A stretch of DNA of 64,000 bases. It comes from an uncultured Clostridia bacterium (GTDB lineage: Bacteria > Bacillota > Clostridia > Oscillospirales > Acutalibacteraceae). The DNA is taken from NCBI GenBank assembly GCA_937898625.1, contig CALEJF010000006.1:120178-184177 (forward strand). Direction: 5' to 3'. Both the position numbers and the translations under genes were made by a program. The notes below the pieces were generated by a model that saw only the letters and a list, made by a program, of their open reading frames with translations, was not told the origin of the DNA and searched no databases. This document shows positions 50,593 to 59,484 of this stretch, piece by piece (position 1 is the first letter of the stretch; every line of letters starts with the position of its first letter).

Positions 50593-51968
50593 TGGGAAAA
50601 TTAAGATTTTTAATCGCAATTATTGTGGGCAAGGTTTCCGCCTTTTTGCTTGATAAAATTTTCAAAAGAGGTACTAATACACCGGGTGTGATTATGCTTA
50701 AAATCTGTCCCGATGCACTTTCTCGCTTTGTAATGCCAAGAAAGACAATCTGCGTAACAGGAACAAACGGAAAAACAGGTACATCAAACCTTTTGACCCA
50801 TATTATCCGTAATAGCGGAAAAACGGTTGTAAATAATTCCAAGGGCTCAAATATGGCTCCGGGACTTGTTTCTGCATTGGTGACACAATGCACATTGGGT
50901 GGTAAGGTTACTGCAGATGTTGCAGTTTTAGAGGTGGACGAGCGTTCATCACAGTATATTTATACTGAATTCACACCTGATTTTATTCTTTGCACAAACC
51001 TTTTCCGTGACTCAATTATGCGAAATGGACATAGTGGATTCATCTTTGATAAAATCAATGACTATCTTAACAAAAAGACCACTCTTGTACTTAATGGTAA
51101 TGATGCCATTTCAGGACTTTTGGGTGAAGGGGTTTGTGACCGTGTTTTCTATTCAGTGAATAAGACTGAAAGAAGCACGGAGAATTGTGTTGACACAGTT
51201 TGCGACCTTATTGCCTGCCCTAAATGTAACCACAAATTGGATTATGACTTTTTCCACTACAACCATATCGGTGTACCAAAGTGTTCATATTGTGGATTTG
51301 AGATGCCAAAAAGCAGATTTTTCGCAAGTGATGTTGATTTTGAAAAAGGAACCTTCGTGTTTAATGGACCACTTGGCGAAAGTCTTGTTTTGCCATTCCA
51401 AAAAGGTAACTTTTTCAATGTTTTCAACATTACAGGTGCTTGTGCAGTATGCAGACTTATGGGCATTGACCTTGATGTGATTGAGAATAGTATAGAAGAC
51501 CTTTCTTCAAAAATAGGTCGATTTGAGAATAAAAAATATGGTGGTGTTGAGGTTATCTCAATGCTTTCTAAGAACCAGAATCCTATTTCCTGTTCACAAA
51601 GCCTTAAATTCCTTGACAGTACAGAAACTGAAAAAGATGTTGTGCTCCTTATTACTGACTCAAACGATAAAGTTCACGGCCACGAGGATATATCATGGAT
51701 TTACGATACGGACTTTGCACCACTTAACAGCGAAAATATAAAAACTGTTTATATTGGTGGTACTCGTTGCTATGATGTTGCAAACTGTCTTGAAATCAAG
51801 GGTATTGATATAGGTAAGCTTGTACTTTTTGAAAATTACGATGAACTTGCGGACACAGTAAGCAAGAAGAGTATCGTGGGCAGAGATATTGTTGTATATT
51901 TTGAACTTTATGCAACAAGTGTTGTTGAAAAGATTAAAAATTCAATGTCACAGAAAGGGGATAACTGA
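50592..51968 (+). CDS. murT: MurT-like lipid II isoglutaminyl synthase ligase subunit
   Basis: A 458-residue Mur-ligase-fold protein. With GatD it amidates the D-Glu of lipid II. An N-terminal hydrophobic stretch precedes the ATP loop GTNGKTGT (57-64). DERSS and TNLFRDSI follow, a zinc ribbon of CPKC...CSYCG (about 205-235) typical of MurT comes next, and then the DUF1727 C-terminal domain. Directly followed by the gatD-like gene. The ligase half looks complete. Confidence 0.92.
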   Translation: MGKLRFLIAIIVGKVSAFLLDKIFKRGTNTPGVIMLKICPDALSRFVMPRKTICVTGTNGKTGTSNLLTHIIRNSGKTVVNNSKGSNMAPGLVSALVTQCTLGGKVTADVAVLEVDERSSQYIYTEFTPDFILCTNLFRDSIMRNGHSGFIFDKINDYLNKKTTLVLNGNDAISGLLGEGVCDRVFYSVNKTERSTENCVDTVCDLIACPKCNHKLDYDFFHYNHIGVPKCSYCGFEMPKSRFFASDVDFEKGTFVFNGPLGESLVLPFQKGNFFNVFNITGACAVCRLMGIDLDVIENSIEDLSSKIGRFENKKYGGVEVISMLSKNQNPISCSQSLKFLDSTETEKDVVLLITDSNDKVHGHEDISWIYDTDFAPLNSENIKTVYIGGTRCYDVANCLEIKGIDIGKLVLFENYDELADTVSKKSIVGRDIVVYFELYATSVVEKIKNSMSQKGDN

Positions 51969-51970
51969 TT

Positions 51971-52678
51971 ATGGCAAAAATGGTAATTGAAGTGCTTTAT
52001 CCCGAATATAATAATCTTTATGGTGACAGAGGGAATTGCGAATATCTCGCAAAGAAATTAAGTCTTGCAGGGTACGAGGTTGAAATAATCGAAACATCAC
52101 TTTTTGATAAACCTGCATTTATAGAAAACCAAGTAGACTTTCTCTTAATTGGACCTTGTCAGGAAAAACATCAGTTAGTGGAAATAGAGCATTTAAAAGA
52201 ATATGCAGATGCACTAAAAAATCGAATTGATGATGGAGGAGTAATCCTTGCAACAGGTAATGCCTTTGAACTTTTTGGTCAGTATATTGAAAATCCAAAG
52301 GGTGAAAAAACGGAGTGTCTTGGTTTTTATCCATACTATGCAAAACAGTTTTCAAAATTAAGATATAATGATTGTAGTGTGGGCGAATTTGACGGGATGG
52401 AAATAGTTGGTTTTAAAAATCTTCTCAGTCATTCCTATGGTGAAAATACACATCCGTTTTTGAGTATGAAAAAGGGCTGCGGAATGAACAAGGATTGCAA
52501 GGTTGAGGGCGTGAACTATAACAATCTCTTTGCAACTTACCATACCGGTCCGATTTTACCACTCAACCCACAGTTCACAGATTATCTTATTAAAATTGTG
52601 GATTATAATTATGAGGGTGTAACTCTTGAGTTTGAAAAGCAAGCTTACGAAAGCAGACTAAAGGAATTGTTAAAGTGA
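51971..52678 (+). CDS. gatD: GatD-like glutamine amidotransferase lacking the nucleophile Cys
   Basis: A 235-residue partner of MurT with a class I amidotransferase fold. The N-terminus YPEYNNLYGDRGNCEYL matches the GatD family. The nucleophile elbow, normally A-I-C-G-G-Y-Q-L-L-G, reads A-T-G-N-A-F-E-L-F-G here, with G96 (52256-52258) at the cysteine position. The GGGQD loop is GPCQE, while the catalytic-type His is kept (H191 in TYHTGP). It should not be able to hydrolyse glutamine by the usual mechanism. The frame is intact, so this is a divergent family member and not a pseudogene. Confidence 0.85.
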   Translation: MAKMVIEVLYPEYNNLYGDRGNCEYLAKKLSLAGYEVEIIETSLFDKPAFIENQVDFLLIGPCQEKHQLVEIEHLKEYADALKNRIDDGGVILATGNAFELFGQYIENPKGEKTECLGFYPYYAKQFSKLRYNDCSVGEFDGMEIVGFKNLLSHSYGENTHPFLSMKKGCGMNKDCKVEGVNYNNLFATYHTGPILPLNPQFTDYLIKIVDYNYEGVTLEFEKQAYESRLKELLK

Positions 52679-52723
52679 AGTTATTTATCGCACTAAATTG
52701 CTAAATTTTTTAATCTAAAACTA

Positions 52724-52752
52724 TTGACTTTAGTTTTTTGTGGTGCTAAAAT
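52724..52752 (+). promoter_or_regulatory. Sigma-A promoter of the aromatic amino acid operon
   Basis: -35 TTGACT (52724-52729), 17-base spacer, -10 TAAAAT (52747-52752). Confidence 0.8.
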
Positions 52753-52784
52753 ACTTTACAATCAGTAATGCAGAGGTAATCAAA

Positions 52785-52871
52785 ATGAAAACTCTTAATT
52801 TCGCAGCTGAATATTTTTACTTTAACTTTTTCTTTAATAAGGAAAGGTCATATTTCACTGCGGAAAAATAA
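52785..52871 (+). CDS. Phe/Tyr-rich attenuation leader peptide
   Basis: A 28-residue ORF with AGAGGT seven bases before the ATG. Ten of its 28 residues are aromatic (seven Phe, three Tyr), clustered as FAAEYFYFNFFF and SYF. There is no membrane or secretion signal. It lies between a promoter and a terminator directly ahead of aroF. This is the layout of pheL-type leader peptides, where stalling at Phe or Tyr codons prevents termination. Peptide function itself is probably only regulatory. Confidence 0.88.
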   Translation: MKTLNFAAEYFYFNFFFNKERSYFTAEK

Positions 52872-52929
52872 AGATTACTGAAAAATATGTAATTTTATTC
52901 CCACGGTGAAAGGCTGTGGGAATTTTTTA
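52853..52929 (+). promoter_or_regulatory. Attenuator: terminator and alternative antiterminator before aroF
   Basis: Terminator: ATTCCCAC (52897-52904) pairs with GTGGGAAT (52916-52923), followed by TTTTTT. Antiterminator: TTTCACTGCGG (52853-52863), inside the last codons of the leader peptide, can pair with CCACGGTGAAA (52901-52911). That includes the left terminator arm, with one G-U and one mismatch. A ribosome finishing the peptide would cover the upstream arm; one stalled on the Phe/Tyr run would expose it. Confidence 0.85.
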
Positions 52930-52961
52930 TTGCCAAACATATAACAAAAGGAGTAAGGAAA

Positions 52962-53963
52962 ATGGTAGTAATTCTTAAAAACGAGGTTGACCCTAAAAAG
53001 GTCGAAAATTTAACAAAATGGTTGCACGAGCAAAACCTTGTAATTAACGAGGTTGTCGGTCATTATCAGACAATTTTAGGTCTTATCGGTGATACAAGTC
53101 GTGTGGACATTGACCTTATTAAGAGCCTTGATATTGTTGATGATGTAAGACGAATTTCAGAGCCTTACAAATGTGCAAACAGAAAATTTCATCCTGACGA
53201 CACCATTATTGATGTTGAAGGATATAAAATTGGCGGAGGCAATTTCCAATTCTTTGCGGGTCCTTGCTCAATTGAAAGTCGTGAGCAGATTTTGAGCATC
53301 GCAAAGGATGTAAAAAAAGCAGGTGCTAACTTCCTTCGCGGTGGTGCATTCAAGCCAAGAACATCACCCTATGCTTTCCAAGGTATGCGTGGCGAAGGAC
53401 TTGAATTGATGCTTGAAGCGAAAAAAGAAACAGGAATGCCAATTGTAACTGAAATTATGGACGCATCCCATATTCCGCTCTTTGAAAATGTTGATATTAT
53501 TCAGGTTGGTGCTCGTAATATGCAGAACTTTGAACTTTTAAAGGAATTAGGACATATTAAAAAACCAGTTTTCTTAAAGCGCGGACTTTCAAGCACATTC
53601 CAGGAACTTTTAATGAGTGCAGAGTACATTATGGCAGGTGGTAACGAAAATGTTATCCTTTGTGAGCGTGGTATCCGTACTTTTGAAACTGCAACAAGAA
53701 ATACACTTGATTTATCAGCAGTTCCAATGCTTAAAGAAAAATCACATCTTCCCGTTGTTATTGACCCATCACACGCATCAGGTATTGCAAGATTTGTAAA
53801 ACCAATGTCGTTAGCAGCTGCCGCTTGTGGTGCAGATGGTCTTATGATTGAAGTGCATAATGACCCGTCAAAGGCACTTTGCGACGGTCCGCAAGCTCTT
53901 ACACCGCCACAATTCACAGATGTTGTTAGTGCGGTAAACAAAGTTTTAGAAGCAGTAAAATAA
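52962..53963 (+). CDS. aroF: DAHP synthase (3-deoxy-7-phosphoheptulonate synthase)
   Basis: First enzyme of the shikimate pathway, condensing phosphoenolpyruvate and erythrose-4-phosphate. The 333-residue protein is of the AroA(I)-beta/KDOPS-like type. An N-terminal ferredoxin-like regulatory domain (residues 1-70) precedes a barrel with FFAGPCSIESREQ, GGAFKPRTSPYAFQG, KRGLSSTF and VIDPSHASG. AAAAGGAG before the ATG. First structural gene of the operon, just after the attenuator. The N-terminal domain may give additional feedback control by an aromatic amino acid. Confidence 0.96.
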   Translation: MVVILKNEVDPKKVENLTKWLHEQNLVINEVVGHYQTILGLIGDTSRVDIDLIKSLDIVDDVRRISEPYKCANRKFHPDDTIIDVEGYKIGGGNFQFFAGPCSIESREQILSIAKDVKKAGANFLRGGAFKPRTSPYAFQGMRGEGLELMLEAKKETGMPIVTEIMDASHIPLFENVDIIQVGARNMQNFELLKELGHIKKPVFLKRGLSSTFQELLMSAEYIMAGGNENVILCERGIRTFETATRNTLDLSAVPMLKEKSHLPVVIDPSHASGIARFVKPMSLAAAACGADGLMIEVHNDPSKALCDGPQALTPPQFTDVVSAVNKVLEAVK

Positions 53964-53975
53964 GCAGGCGATAAA

Positions 53976-54809
53976 ATGTTAGTTGGAATTATAGGCTTAG
54001 GCCTTATGGGTGGCTCACTTGCCAAGGCTATCAGTTTTGGCACGGAGCACACCGTGTGGGGCACAAACAGAAGCAAAGAAGCAGTCAAAAAAGCCCTCTT
54101 CGCAGGTGCAATTCAGAAAGAACTCAATAAAGAGGATTTGTGCAATTGTGATTTGGTAATTGTTTCTCTTTACCCACAGGCTTCAGTTGATTACATAAAA
54201 GAAAATGCACATCTTTTCAAAAAAGGTGCAATAGTTATGGATGTCAGCGGTGTTAAACGATTTGTCTGTGATGCTCTTTATGAAATAGCCAAGAAGAATG
54301 AATTTGTTTTCCTTGGGGCTCATCCTATGGCAGGACTTCACCTTTCCGGTTTTGAACATTCAACGGCAAAAATCTTCAATAATTCTTCGATGATTCTTAC
54401 TCCTTACGAAGATACGCCTTGGGGATATATAAATACAGTTAAAGAACTTTTCCTTAAAATCGGTTTTACAAATATCCAGATGTCAACACCTGAAGAGCAT
54501 GATAAAATTATTGCCTTCACATCCCAACTTGCCCATGTGGTTTCTAATGCCTATGTTAAAAGTTCTAACGCCCTAATTCATAAAGGCTTTTCGGCAGGAA
54601 GCTACAAGGATTTGACCCGTGTTGCATATCTTAATGAAAATATGTGGTCAGAATTGTTTTTAGAAAACCGTGACAATCTTATAAATGAAATTGACTCCAT
54701 AGTTAATAATTTGATACAATATAAAGAGGCGTTAGAAACTAACGACTGCGAAAAATTAACTGCACTATTGCGTGATGGTAAAGAATTAAAAGAAAAGATT
54801 GACGGGTGA
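53976..54809 (+). CDS. tyrA: Prephenate dehydrogenase
   Basis: NAD-dependent oxidative decarboxylation of prephenate to 4-hydroxyphenylpyruvate, the tyrosine branch. The 277-residue protein has the dinucleotide motif GIIGLGLMGGSLAKA, then the ligand region GAHPMAGLHLSGFEHS and FTSQLAHVVSNAY. It is the short form without an ACT domain, so feedback inhibition by tyrosine may be weak, and the leader attenuator may matter more. Overlaps the spacer of aroB. Confidence 0.95.
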   Translation: MLVGIIGLGLMGGSLAKAISFGTEHTVWGTNRSKEAVKKALFAGAIQKELNKEDLCNCDLVIVSLYPQASVDYIKENAHLFKKGAIVMDVSGVKRFVCDALYEIAKKNEFVFLGAHPMAGLHLSGFEHSTAKIFNNSSMILTPYEDTPWGYINTVKELFLKIGFTNIQMSTPEEHDKIIAFTSQLAHVVSNAYVKSSNALIHKGFSAGSYKDLTRVAYLNENMWSELFLENRDNLINEIDSIVNNLIQYKEALETNDCEKLTALLRDGKELKEKIDG

Positions 54810-54814
54810 TTAGT

Positions 54815-55870
54815 ATGGAAATCGTAAAAGTATCCACATCCAAAGAGTATAATGTGAATATCGGCTCCGGTTTTCTAAATAAAATCGGTGAGAAAATCAG
54901 TGAGTTAAAAAGAATTTGCAGAGTTGTTTTAATCTCTGACGATAATGTGTTTCCACTCTATGGAGAAATAGTGAAAAATAGTCTTACAGATAGCGGATAT
55001 TCCGTGTGCGAATTTGTTGTGCCAAATGGTGAGGATTCAAAGTCCTTTGAAAATTACGAGAAAATTCTTGAATTCTGCGCAGAAAACAGTATTACAAGGA
55101 CGGACCTTTTTGTCGCCCTTGGTGGCGGTGTGGTTGGCGATTTAACAGGCTTTGTGGCTTCCACATATCTTCGTGGTGTGGATTTTGTGCAGATTCCCAC
55201 AACAGTTCTCTCAATGGTTGACTCCTCCGTTGGTGGGAAAACTGCAATCAATTTAAAAGCAGGAAAGAATCTTTGCGGTGCATTTTATCAGCCAATTGCA
55301 GTTTTTGCTGACTGTGAAACACTTAAAACATTACCTGCCGAAAGATTCAATGAGGGCTGTGCCGAAATCATAAAATATGGTATGATTTTAGATAAGGATT
55401 TTCTTGCTTTTTTGCAGAATAATGAAATAAAAGATAATATCGAATATGTAATTAAGCGATGTGTGGAAATAAAAAGAGATGTTGTAAGTCGCGACGAATT
55501 TGAAAAAGGCGAGAGGAAATTGCTTAATTTTGGTCACACCATCGGCCACGCGATTGAAAAGTGCAGTCACTTAACCATCTCCCACGGTAACGCTGTTGCA
55601 ATAGGTATGGTAATTGCAACAAAAGGTGCTTATGAGATTGGTATGAGCGAAGAGGATTTTTCAGATGTGCTTTTGCCCATTCTTAAAAAGAACAACCTTC
55701 CAACAACTTGTGAATTTTCTGCAGAAGACCTTTATAAAGCCTCTCTTTCTGATAAAAAGAGAAGTTTTGATACAATGTCCCTTATTGTTCCCGAGGAATT
55801 GGGACTTTGCAAGATTATGAAGCTTCCCGTTGAAGATTTAAAAAACTTTATTGAAAAAGGGATGAACTAG
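54815..55870 (+). CDS. aroB: 3-Dehydroquinate synthase
   Basis: Second shikimate enzyme, NAD- and metal-dependent cyclisation of DAHP. About 351 residues with GGGVVGDLTGFVASTYLRG, PTTVLSMVDSSVGGKTAIN, the metal ligands in E-...-GHTIGHAIE and HGNAVAIGM. An in-frame GTG lies at 54806, but GGGTG is best spaced for the ATG at 54815 (MEIVKV). Standard length. Confidence 0.97.
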   Translation: MEIVKVSTSKEYNVNIGSGFLNKIGEKISELKRICRVVLISDDNVFPLYGEIVKNSLTDSGYSVCEFVVPNGEDSKSFENYEKILEFCAENSITRTDLFVALGGGVVGDLTGFVASTYLRGVDFVQIPTTVLSMVDSSVGGKTAINLKAGKNLCGAFYQPIAVFADCETLKTLPAERFNEGCAEIIKYGMILDKDFLAFLQNNEIKDNIEYVIKRCVEIKRDVVSRDEFEKGERKLLNFGHTIGHAIEKCSHLTISHGNAVAIGMVIATKGAYEIGMSEEDFSDVLLPILKKNNLPTTCEFSAEDLYKASLSDKKRSFDTMSLIVPEELGLCKIMKLPVEDLKNFIEKGMN

Positions 55871-57142
55871 ATGTCAGCAATCTGTACCCCATCTGTTTTA
55901 GGTGGCAAAATCAAGGCAATTTCATCAAAGTCAGATGCACACAGAAGTCTTATTTGTGCATCTCTCTGCGATAAAACTACAACAATCAATTGTAATGTGA
56001 TGTCAAAAGATATCGCAGCAACTATTAATTGCCTGAAATCAATGGGTACGGATATTTCTGTCAATAAAGATATAATTACGGTTACCCCAAAACCATTCAA
56101 CAAAAAAGCAGACCTTGACTGTGGTGAAAGTGGTTCAACCTTGCGATTTTTAATGCCATTGGTTTCAGCACTTGGAATGGATGCAACAATTACAGGTCAC
56201 GGCAGACTTCCACAAAGACCTATTTCACCACTAAAGGAAGAAATGGAGAAAAAAGGTATAACATTTCATACTGATAATAGATATCCTTTGCACCTTACAG
56301 GACAACTTCAGTCAGGTGAATATGAAATAGCAGGTAATATCAGTTCGCAGTTTATAACGGGGCTTTTATTGGCTTTGCCAATTCTTAGTGGTGACAGTGT
56401 AATTAAAATAATCCCACCATTTGAGTCAAAGTCTTATGTTGATATTACAATTTCCGTACTTCGCAAATTTGGAATTAAAATAGAAGAAAAAGAAAACTTA
56501 TATATAATAAAAGGTAATCAAGAATTCATTTCTCCCGAAGAAATAACAGTGGATGGTGATTGGTCAAATGCCTCATTTTTCCTCTGTGCAGGTGCAATAA
56601 GTGAAAAAGGTGTAACAGTAACAGAACTGGATATAAATTCACCACAGGGGGATAGGAAAATTCTTGATGTTTTATCCTCAATGGGAGCAGATATAGAAAT
56701 AAAGGGAAATGAAATCGCAGTTAAAAAGAATAAACTTAATGCTATAACAGTTGATGCAAGCGATATCCCTGATTTAGTTCCGATTATTTCCGTTGTGGCA
56801 ACTGCTTGTGATGGGGAAACAAGGATTATCAATGCAGGTCGACTTCGCATAAAAGAAAGCGACAGAATAAAGTCGGTTGTGGATATGCTTAATTCTGTTG
56901 GTGCAGATGTAAAAGAAACAAACGATGGAATGATTATAAATGGTAAAAAAGAGTTGTTGGGTGGTGTGGTCAATGGTTACAACGACCACAGAATTGTAAT
57001 GTCAGCATCAATTCTTTCCACTCTTTGCCAAGGAAAAGTGAAAATAACAGACAGCAATGCAGTCGAGAAATCATATCCTGATTTCTTTGTGGACTTTAAT
57101 AAAATGGGAGGTAATGCAGATGTCATCAATGACAGGGGATAA
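55871..57142 (+). CDS. aroA: 5-Enolpyruvylshikimate-3-phosphate synthase
   Basis: Joins shikimate-3-phosphate and PEP. 423 residues. It has SSKSDAHRSLICASL, CGESGSTLRFLMPLVSALG, the active-site loop HGRLPQRPISPL, GNISSQFITGLLLALP, DWSNASFFL and RIKESDRI, all as in the family. It begins right at the aroB stop, and its 3' end overlaps aroC. The loop and the serine-rich segments indicate an ordinary, complete enzyme; the glyphosate class is not assigned. Confidence 0.97.
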   Translation: MSAICTPSVLGGKIKAISSKSDAHRSLICASLCDKTTTINCNVMSKDIAATINCLKSMGTDISVNKDIITVTPKPFNKKADLDCGESGSTLRFLMPLVSALGMDATITGHGRLPQRPISPLKEEMEKKGITFHTDNRYPLHLTGQLQSGEYEIAGNISSQFITGLLLALPILSGDSVIKIIPPFESKSYVDITISVLRKFGIKIEEKENLYIIKGNQEFISPEEITVDGDWSNASFFLCAGAISEKGVTVTELDINSPQGDRKILDVLSSMGADIEIKGNEIAVKKNKLNAITVDASDIPDLVPIISVVATACDGETRIINAGRLRIKESDRIKSVVDMLNSVGADVKETNDGMIINGKKELLGGVVNGYNDHRIVMSASILSTLCQGKVKITDSNAVEKSYPDFFVDFNKMGGNADVINDRG

Positions 57143-58184
57143 AATTAAAATATCAGTTTTCGGTCAGTCCCACTCAAGGGGAATTGGTGTGGTAATTGAC
57201 GGACTCCCCGCAGGAAAGAAAATAGATATGGAAAAAGTCCTGAGATTTATGGATAGACGAGCTCCCGGTAAAAATAATTTATCTACGCAAAGAAAAGAAA
57301 GTGACACACCTGAAGTTTTGTCAGGACTTGTAAACGGAATTACTTGTGGTGCTCCTCTTTGTATGGTGATATATAATGAAAACCAACATTCAGCGGACTA
57401 TAACAACATAATTGATACTCCAAGACCATCCCACGCAGATTATTCTGCTTTTGTAAAACACAATGGCTTTAACGATGTTTCTGGTGGAGGACATTTTTCA
57501 GGCAGACTTACAGCACCTCTTTGCTTTGCAGGGGCAGTATGTATGCAGATTTTGGAGGATATGGGTGTTGAAATTCAGGCTCATATCCAGAAAATAAAAA
57601 ATGTTTGTGATGACGATATTGATTTTGTTAATATCGGAAAGTGGAACACAGCAGAAAAGGATTTTCCCACAATCAACGAGGAAAAAGGAAAACTAATGAT
57701 TGCCGAAATCGAAAAGGCAAGGTATATGGGTGACTCTGTGGGCGGTGTTATCGAGTGTGCCGTAACGGGTGTTAAAGCAGGTTTTGGTGACCCGATGTTT
57801 GATGGAGTTGAAAATAAAATTTCTAAAAATATATTTGGGATTCCTGCTGTTAAGGGTATTGAATTTGGTAATGGATTTAATGCAACTGACCTTTATGGTA
57901 GTGAAAACAACGATGAATTCCGTATCGTTAACGGCAAAATTAAAACAAAGACAAATAATGCGGGTGGTATAAATGGCGGTATAACCAATGGTATGCCAAT
58001 AGTTTTCAGAACTGCTATCAAACCAACCCCATCAATTTTTAAAGAGCAGAATAGCGTAAGTCTTAAAAATAAAACAGAGGGAAAATTGCAGATTAAGGGC
58101 AGACACGACCCGTGCATTGTTCAACGTGCAGTTCCCGTTGTTGAAGCTGTAACTGCAATTACGATTTTAGACATTATACTTTAA
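57120..58184 (+). CDS. aroC: Chorismate synthase
   Basis: FMN-dependent last step to chorismate. 354 residues with SVFGQSHSRGIGVVIDGLPAGK, MDRRAPGKNNLSTQRKESD, HADYSAFVKHNGFNDVSGGGHFSGRLTA, GGINGGITNGMPIVFR and GRHDPCIVQRAVPVVEA. The ATG at 57120 has GGGAGG eight bases upstream, so the start lies inside the aroA coding end (23-base overlap). Complete. Confidence 0.97.
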   Translation: MSSMTGDKIKISVFGQSHSRGIGVVIDGLPAGKKIDMEKVLRFMDRRAPGKNNLSTQRKESDTPEVLSGLVNGITCGAPLCMVIYNENQHSADYNNIIDTPRPSHADYSAFVKHNGFNDVSGGGHFSGRLTAPLCFAGAVCMQILEDMGVEIQAHIQKIKNVCDDDIDFVNIGKWNTAEKDFPTINEEKGKLMIAEIEKARYMGDSVGGVIECAVTGVKAGFGDPMFDGVENKISKNIFGIPAVKGIEFGNGFNATDLYGSENNDEFRIVNGKIKTKTNNAGGINGGITNGMPIVFRTAIKPTPSIFKEQNSVSLKNKTEGKLQIKGRHDPCIVQRAVPVVEAVTAITILDIIL

Positions 58185-58205
58185 TAAATCGCGTAGGGAC
58201 AATTC

Positions 58206-58300
58206 GCTCCCTCCGTGAGGGAGCTGGCTGCGTAGCAGATTGAGGGAGTTACTCCCCCAGTCACTCGTAAAACTCGTGACCGCCCCCTCAAAGATGGGGC
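58206..58300. repeat. Multi-hairpin intergenic repeat between aroC and pheA
   Basis: A chain of five short perfect hairpins: GCTCCCTC-GAGGGAGC (58206-58224), CTG-CGTAG-CAG, GGGAG-TTA-CTCCC (58244-58256), GTCAC...GTGAC (58260-58280) and GCCCC...GGGGC (58282-58300). It is GC-richer than its surroundings. This word set looks like a dispersed repeat inserted within the operon. Confidence 0.75.
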
Positions 58301-58338
58301 TGTTGTTGTCTGTCCGCAAAAAATAAACAGGTGGTATT

Positions 58339-59484
58339 ATGGAAGACCTTTCAATAATTCGTGAAAGAATAAATGAAATCGACAATAAAATAGTTGAACT
58401 TTGGAAAGAAAGAATGGAAAATTGCCTTTCAGTAGCACAGTATAAACAGAAAAACAATATTCCCGTACTTGATTCCAAAAGAGAGGCGGAACTCCTTAAT
58501 CGTATCAGCGATATGGCGGGGGACGAGTTAGATGTCTATTCTCGTGTGCTTTATGACACCATTATGACTATTTCCAAGTCTTATCAGCACAGGTATCTTT
58601 ATGGTGACAATGCATTAACAGAGAAAATTAAAAATGCAGTTGAAAATACAGAAAAACTTTTTCCGCAAAAAGCAATGGTGGCTTGTCAGGGTGTTGAGGG
58701 TGCATATTCCGGAATTGCCTGTGAAAGACTTTTTAAATACCCAACGATTTCATATTTCAAAACTTGGTATGATGTTGTTAACGCAGTTGAGAAAGGACTT
58801 TGTAAATACGGTGTTCTTCCAATTGAAAACAGTACCGCAGGAAGCGTTAATAATGTTTACGATTTAATGGCAGAGCATAATTTCTATATAGTAAAGAGTT
58901 TTCGCCTTAAAATAAATCATTGTCTTTTAGGTAATAAGGGCGCAACTCTTGACAGAATTAAAGAGATTTATTCTCACGAGCAGGCAGTTAACCAGTGTAG
59001 CGAGTTTTTGCGTCAGCACAGCAATATAAAAGTAAACATCTGCGAAAATACTGCTGTTGCAGCAAAAATGGTTATGGAAAGTGGTCGCACAGATGTTGCT
59101 GCGATTTCTTCTGAAAATTGCCGTGATTTATATAATATGACACTTATTTCTGACGATGTGCAGAATAAAGATAATAACTATACAAGGTTTATATGCATTT
59201 CAAAGGATTTGGAAATTTATCCCGGAGCAGATAAAACAAGTTTTGTGTTGACTCTGCCTCATAAACCTGGTTCGCTTTACCATACTCTCGCACAGTTTTA
59301 TGCCTTGGGCATAAATGTAATCAAGCTCGAGAGTCGACCAATTCAAAATAAGGACTTTGAGTTTATGTTCTATTTTGATATGTCCGTGTCAGTTTATGAT
59401 AATGCTTTTTATGAAATTCTTGAGCAATTAAGTGACGAGTGCGAGTATTTTAATTATTTAGGCAGTTATTCGGAGGTAATGTAA
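58339..59484 (+). CDS. pheA: Bifunctional chorismate mutase / prephenate dehydratase (P-protein)
   Basis: Phenylalanine branch enzyme of 381 residues. The N-terminal AroQ-type chorismate mutase covers about residues 1-90 (MEDLSIIRERINEIDNKIVEL, later VYSRVLYDTIMTISKSYQ). Prephenate dehydratase follows (about 110-285, GVEGAYSGIACERLF, GVLPIENSTAGSVNNVYD), then an ACT domain (about 295-370, TSFVLTLPHKPGSLYHTL, VIKLESRPI) for feedback by phenylalanine. Its chorismate mutase would also serve tyrA. GGTGGT-type ribosome site. Confidence 0.96.
   Translation: MEDLSIIRERINEIDNKIVELWKERMENCLSVAQYKQKNNIPVLDSKREAELLNRISDMAGDELDVYSRVLYDTIMTISKSYQHRYLYGDNALTEKIKNAVENTEKLFPQKAMVACQGVEGAYSGIACERLFKYPTISYFKTWYDVVNAVEKGLCKYGVLPIENSTAGSVNNVYDLMAEHNFYIVKSFRLKINHCLLGNKGATLDRIKEIYSHEQAVNQCSEFLRQHSNIKVNICENTAVAAKMVMESGRTDVAAISSENCRDLYNMTLISDDVQNKDNNYTRFICISKDLEIYPGADKTSFVLTLPHKPGSLYHTLAQFYALGINVIKLESRPIQNKDFEFMFYFDMSVSVYDNAFYEILEQLSDECEYFNYLGSYSEVM

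Noticed and set aside
51971..52678. Pseudogene interpretation of the gatD-like gene
   Set aside because: Full length, intact frame, good coupling to murT, and conserved residues outside the nucleophile site; divergence is a better explanation.
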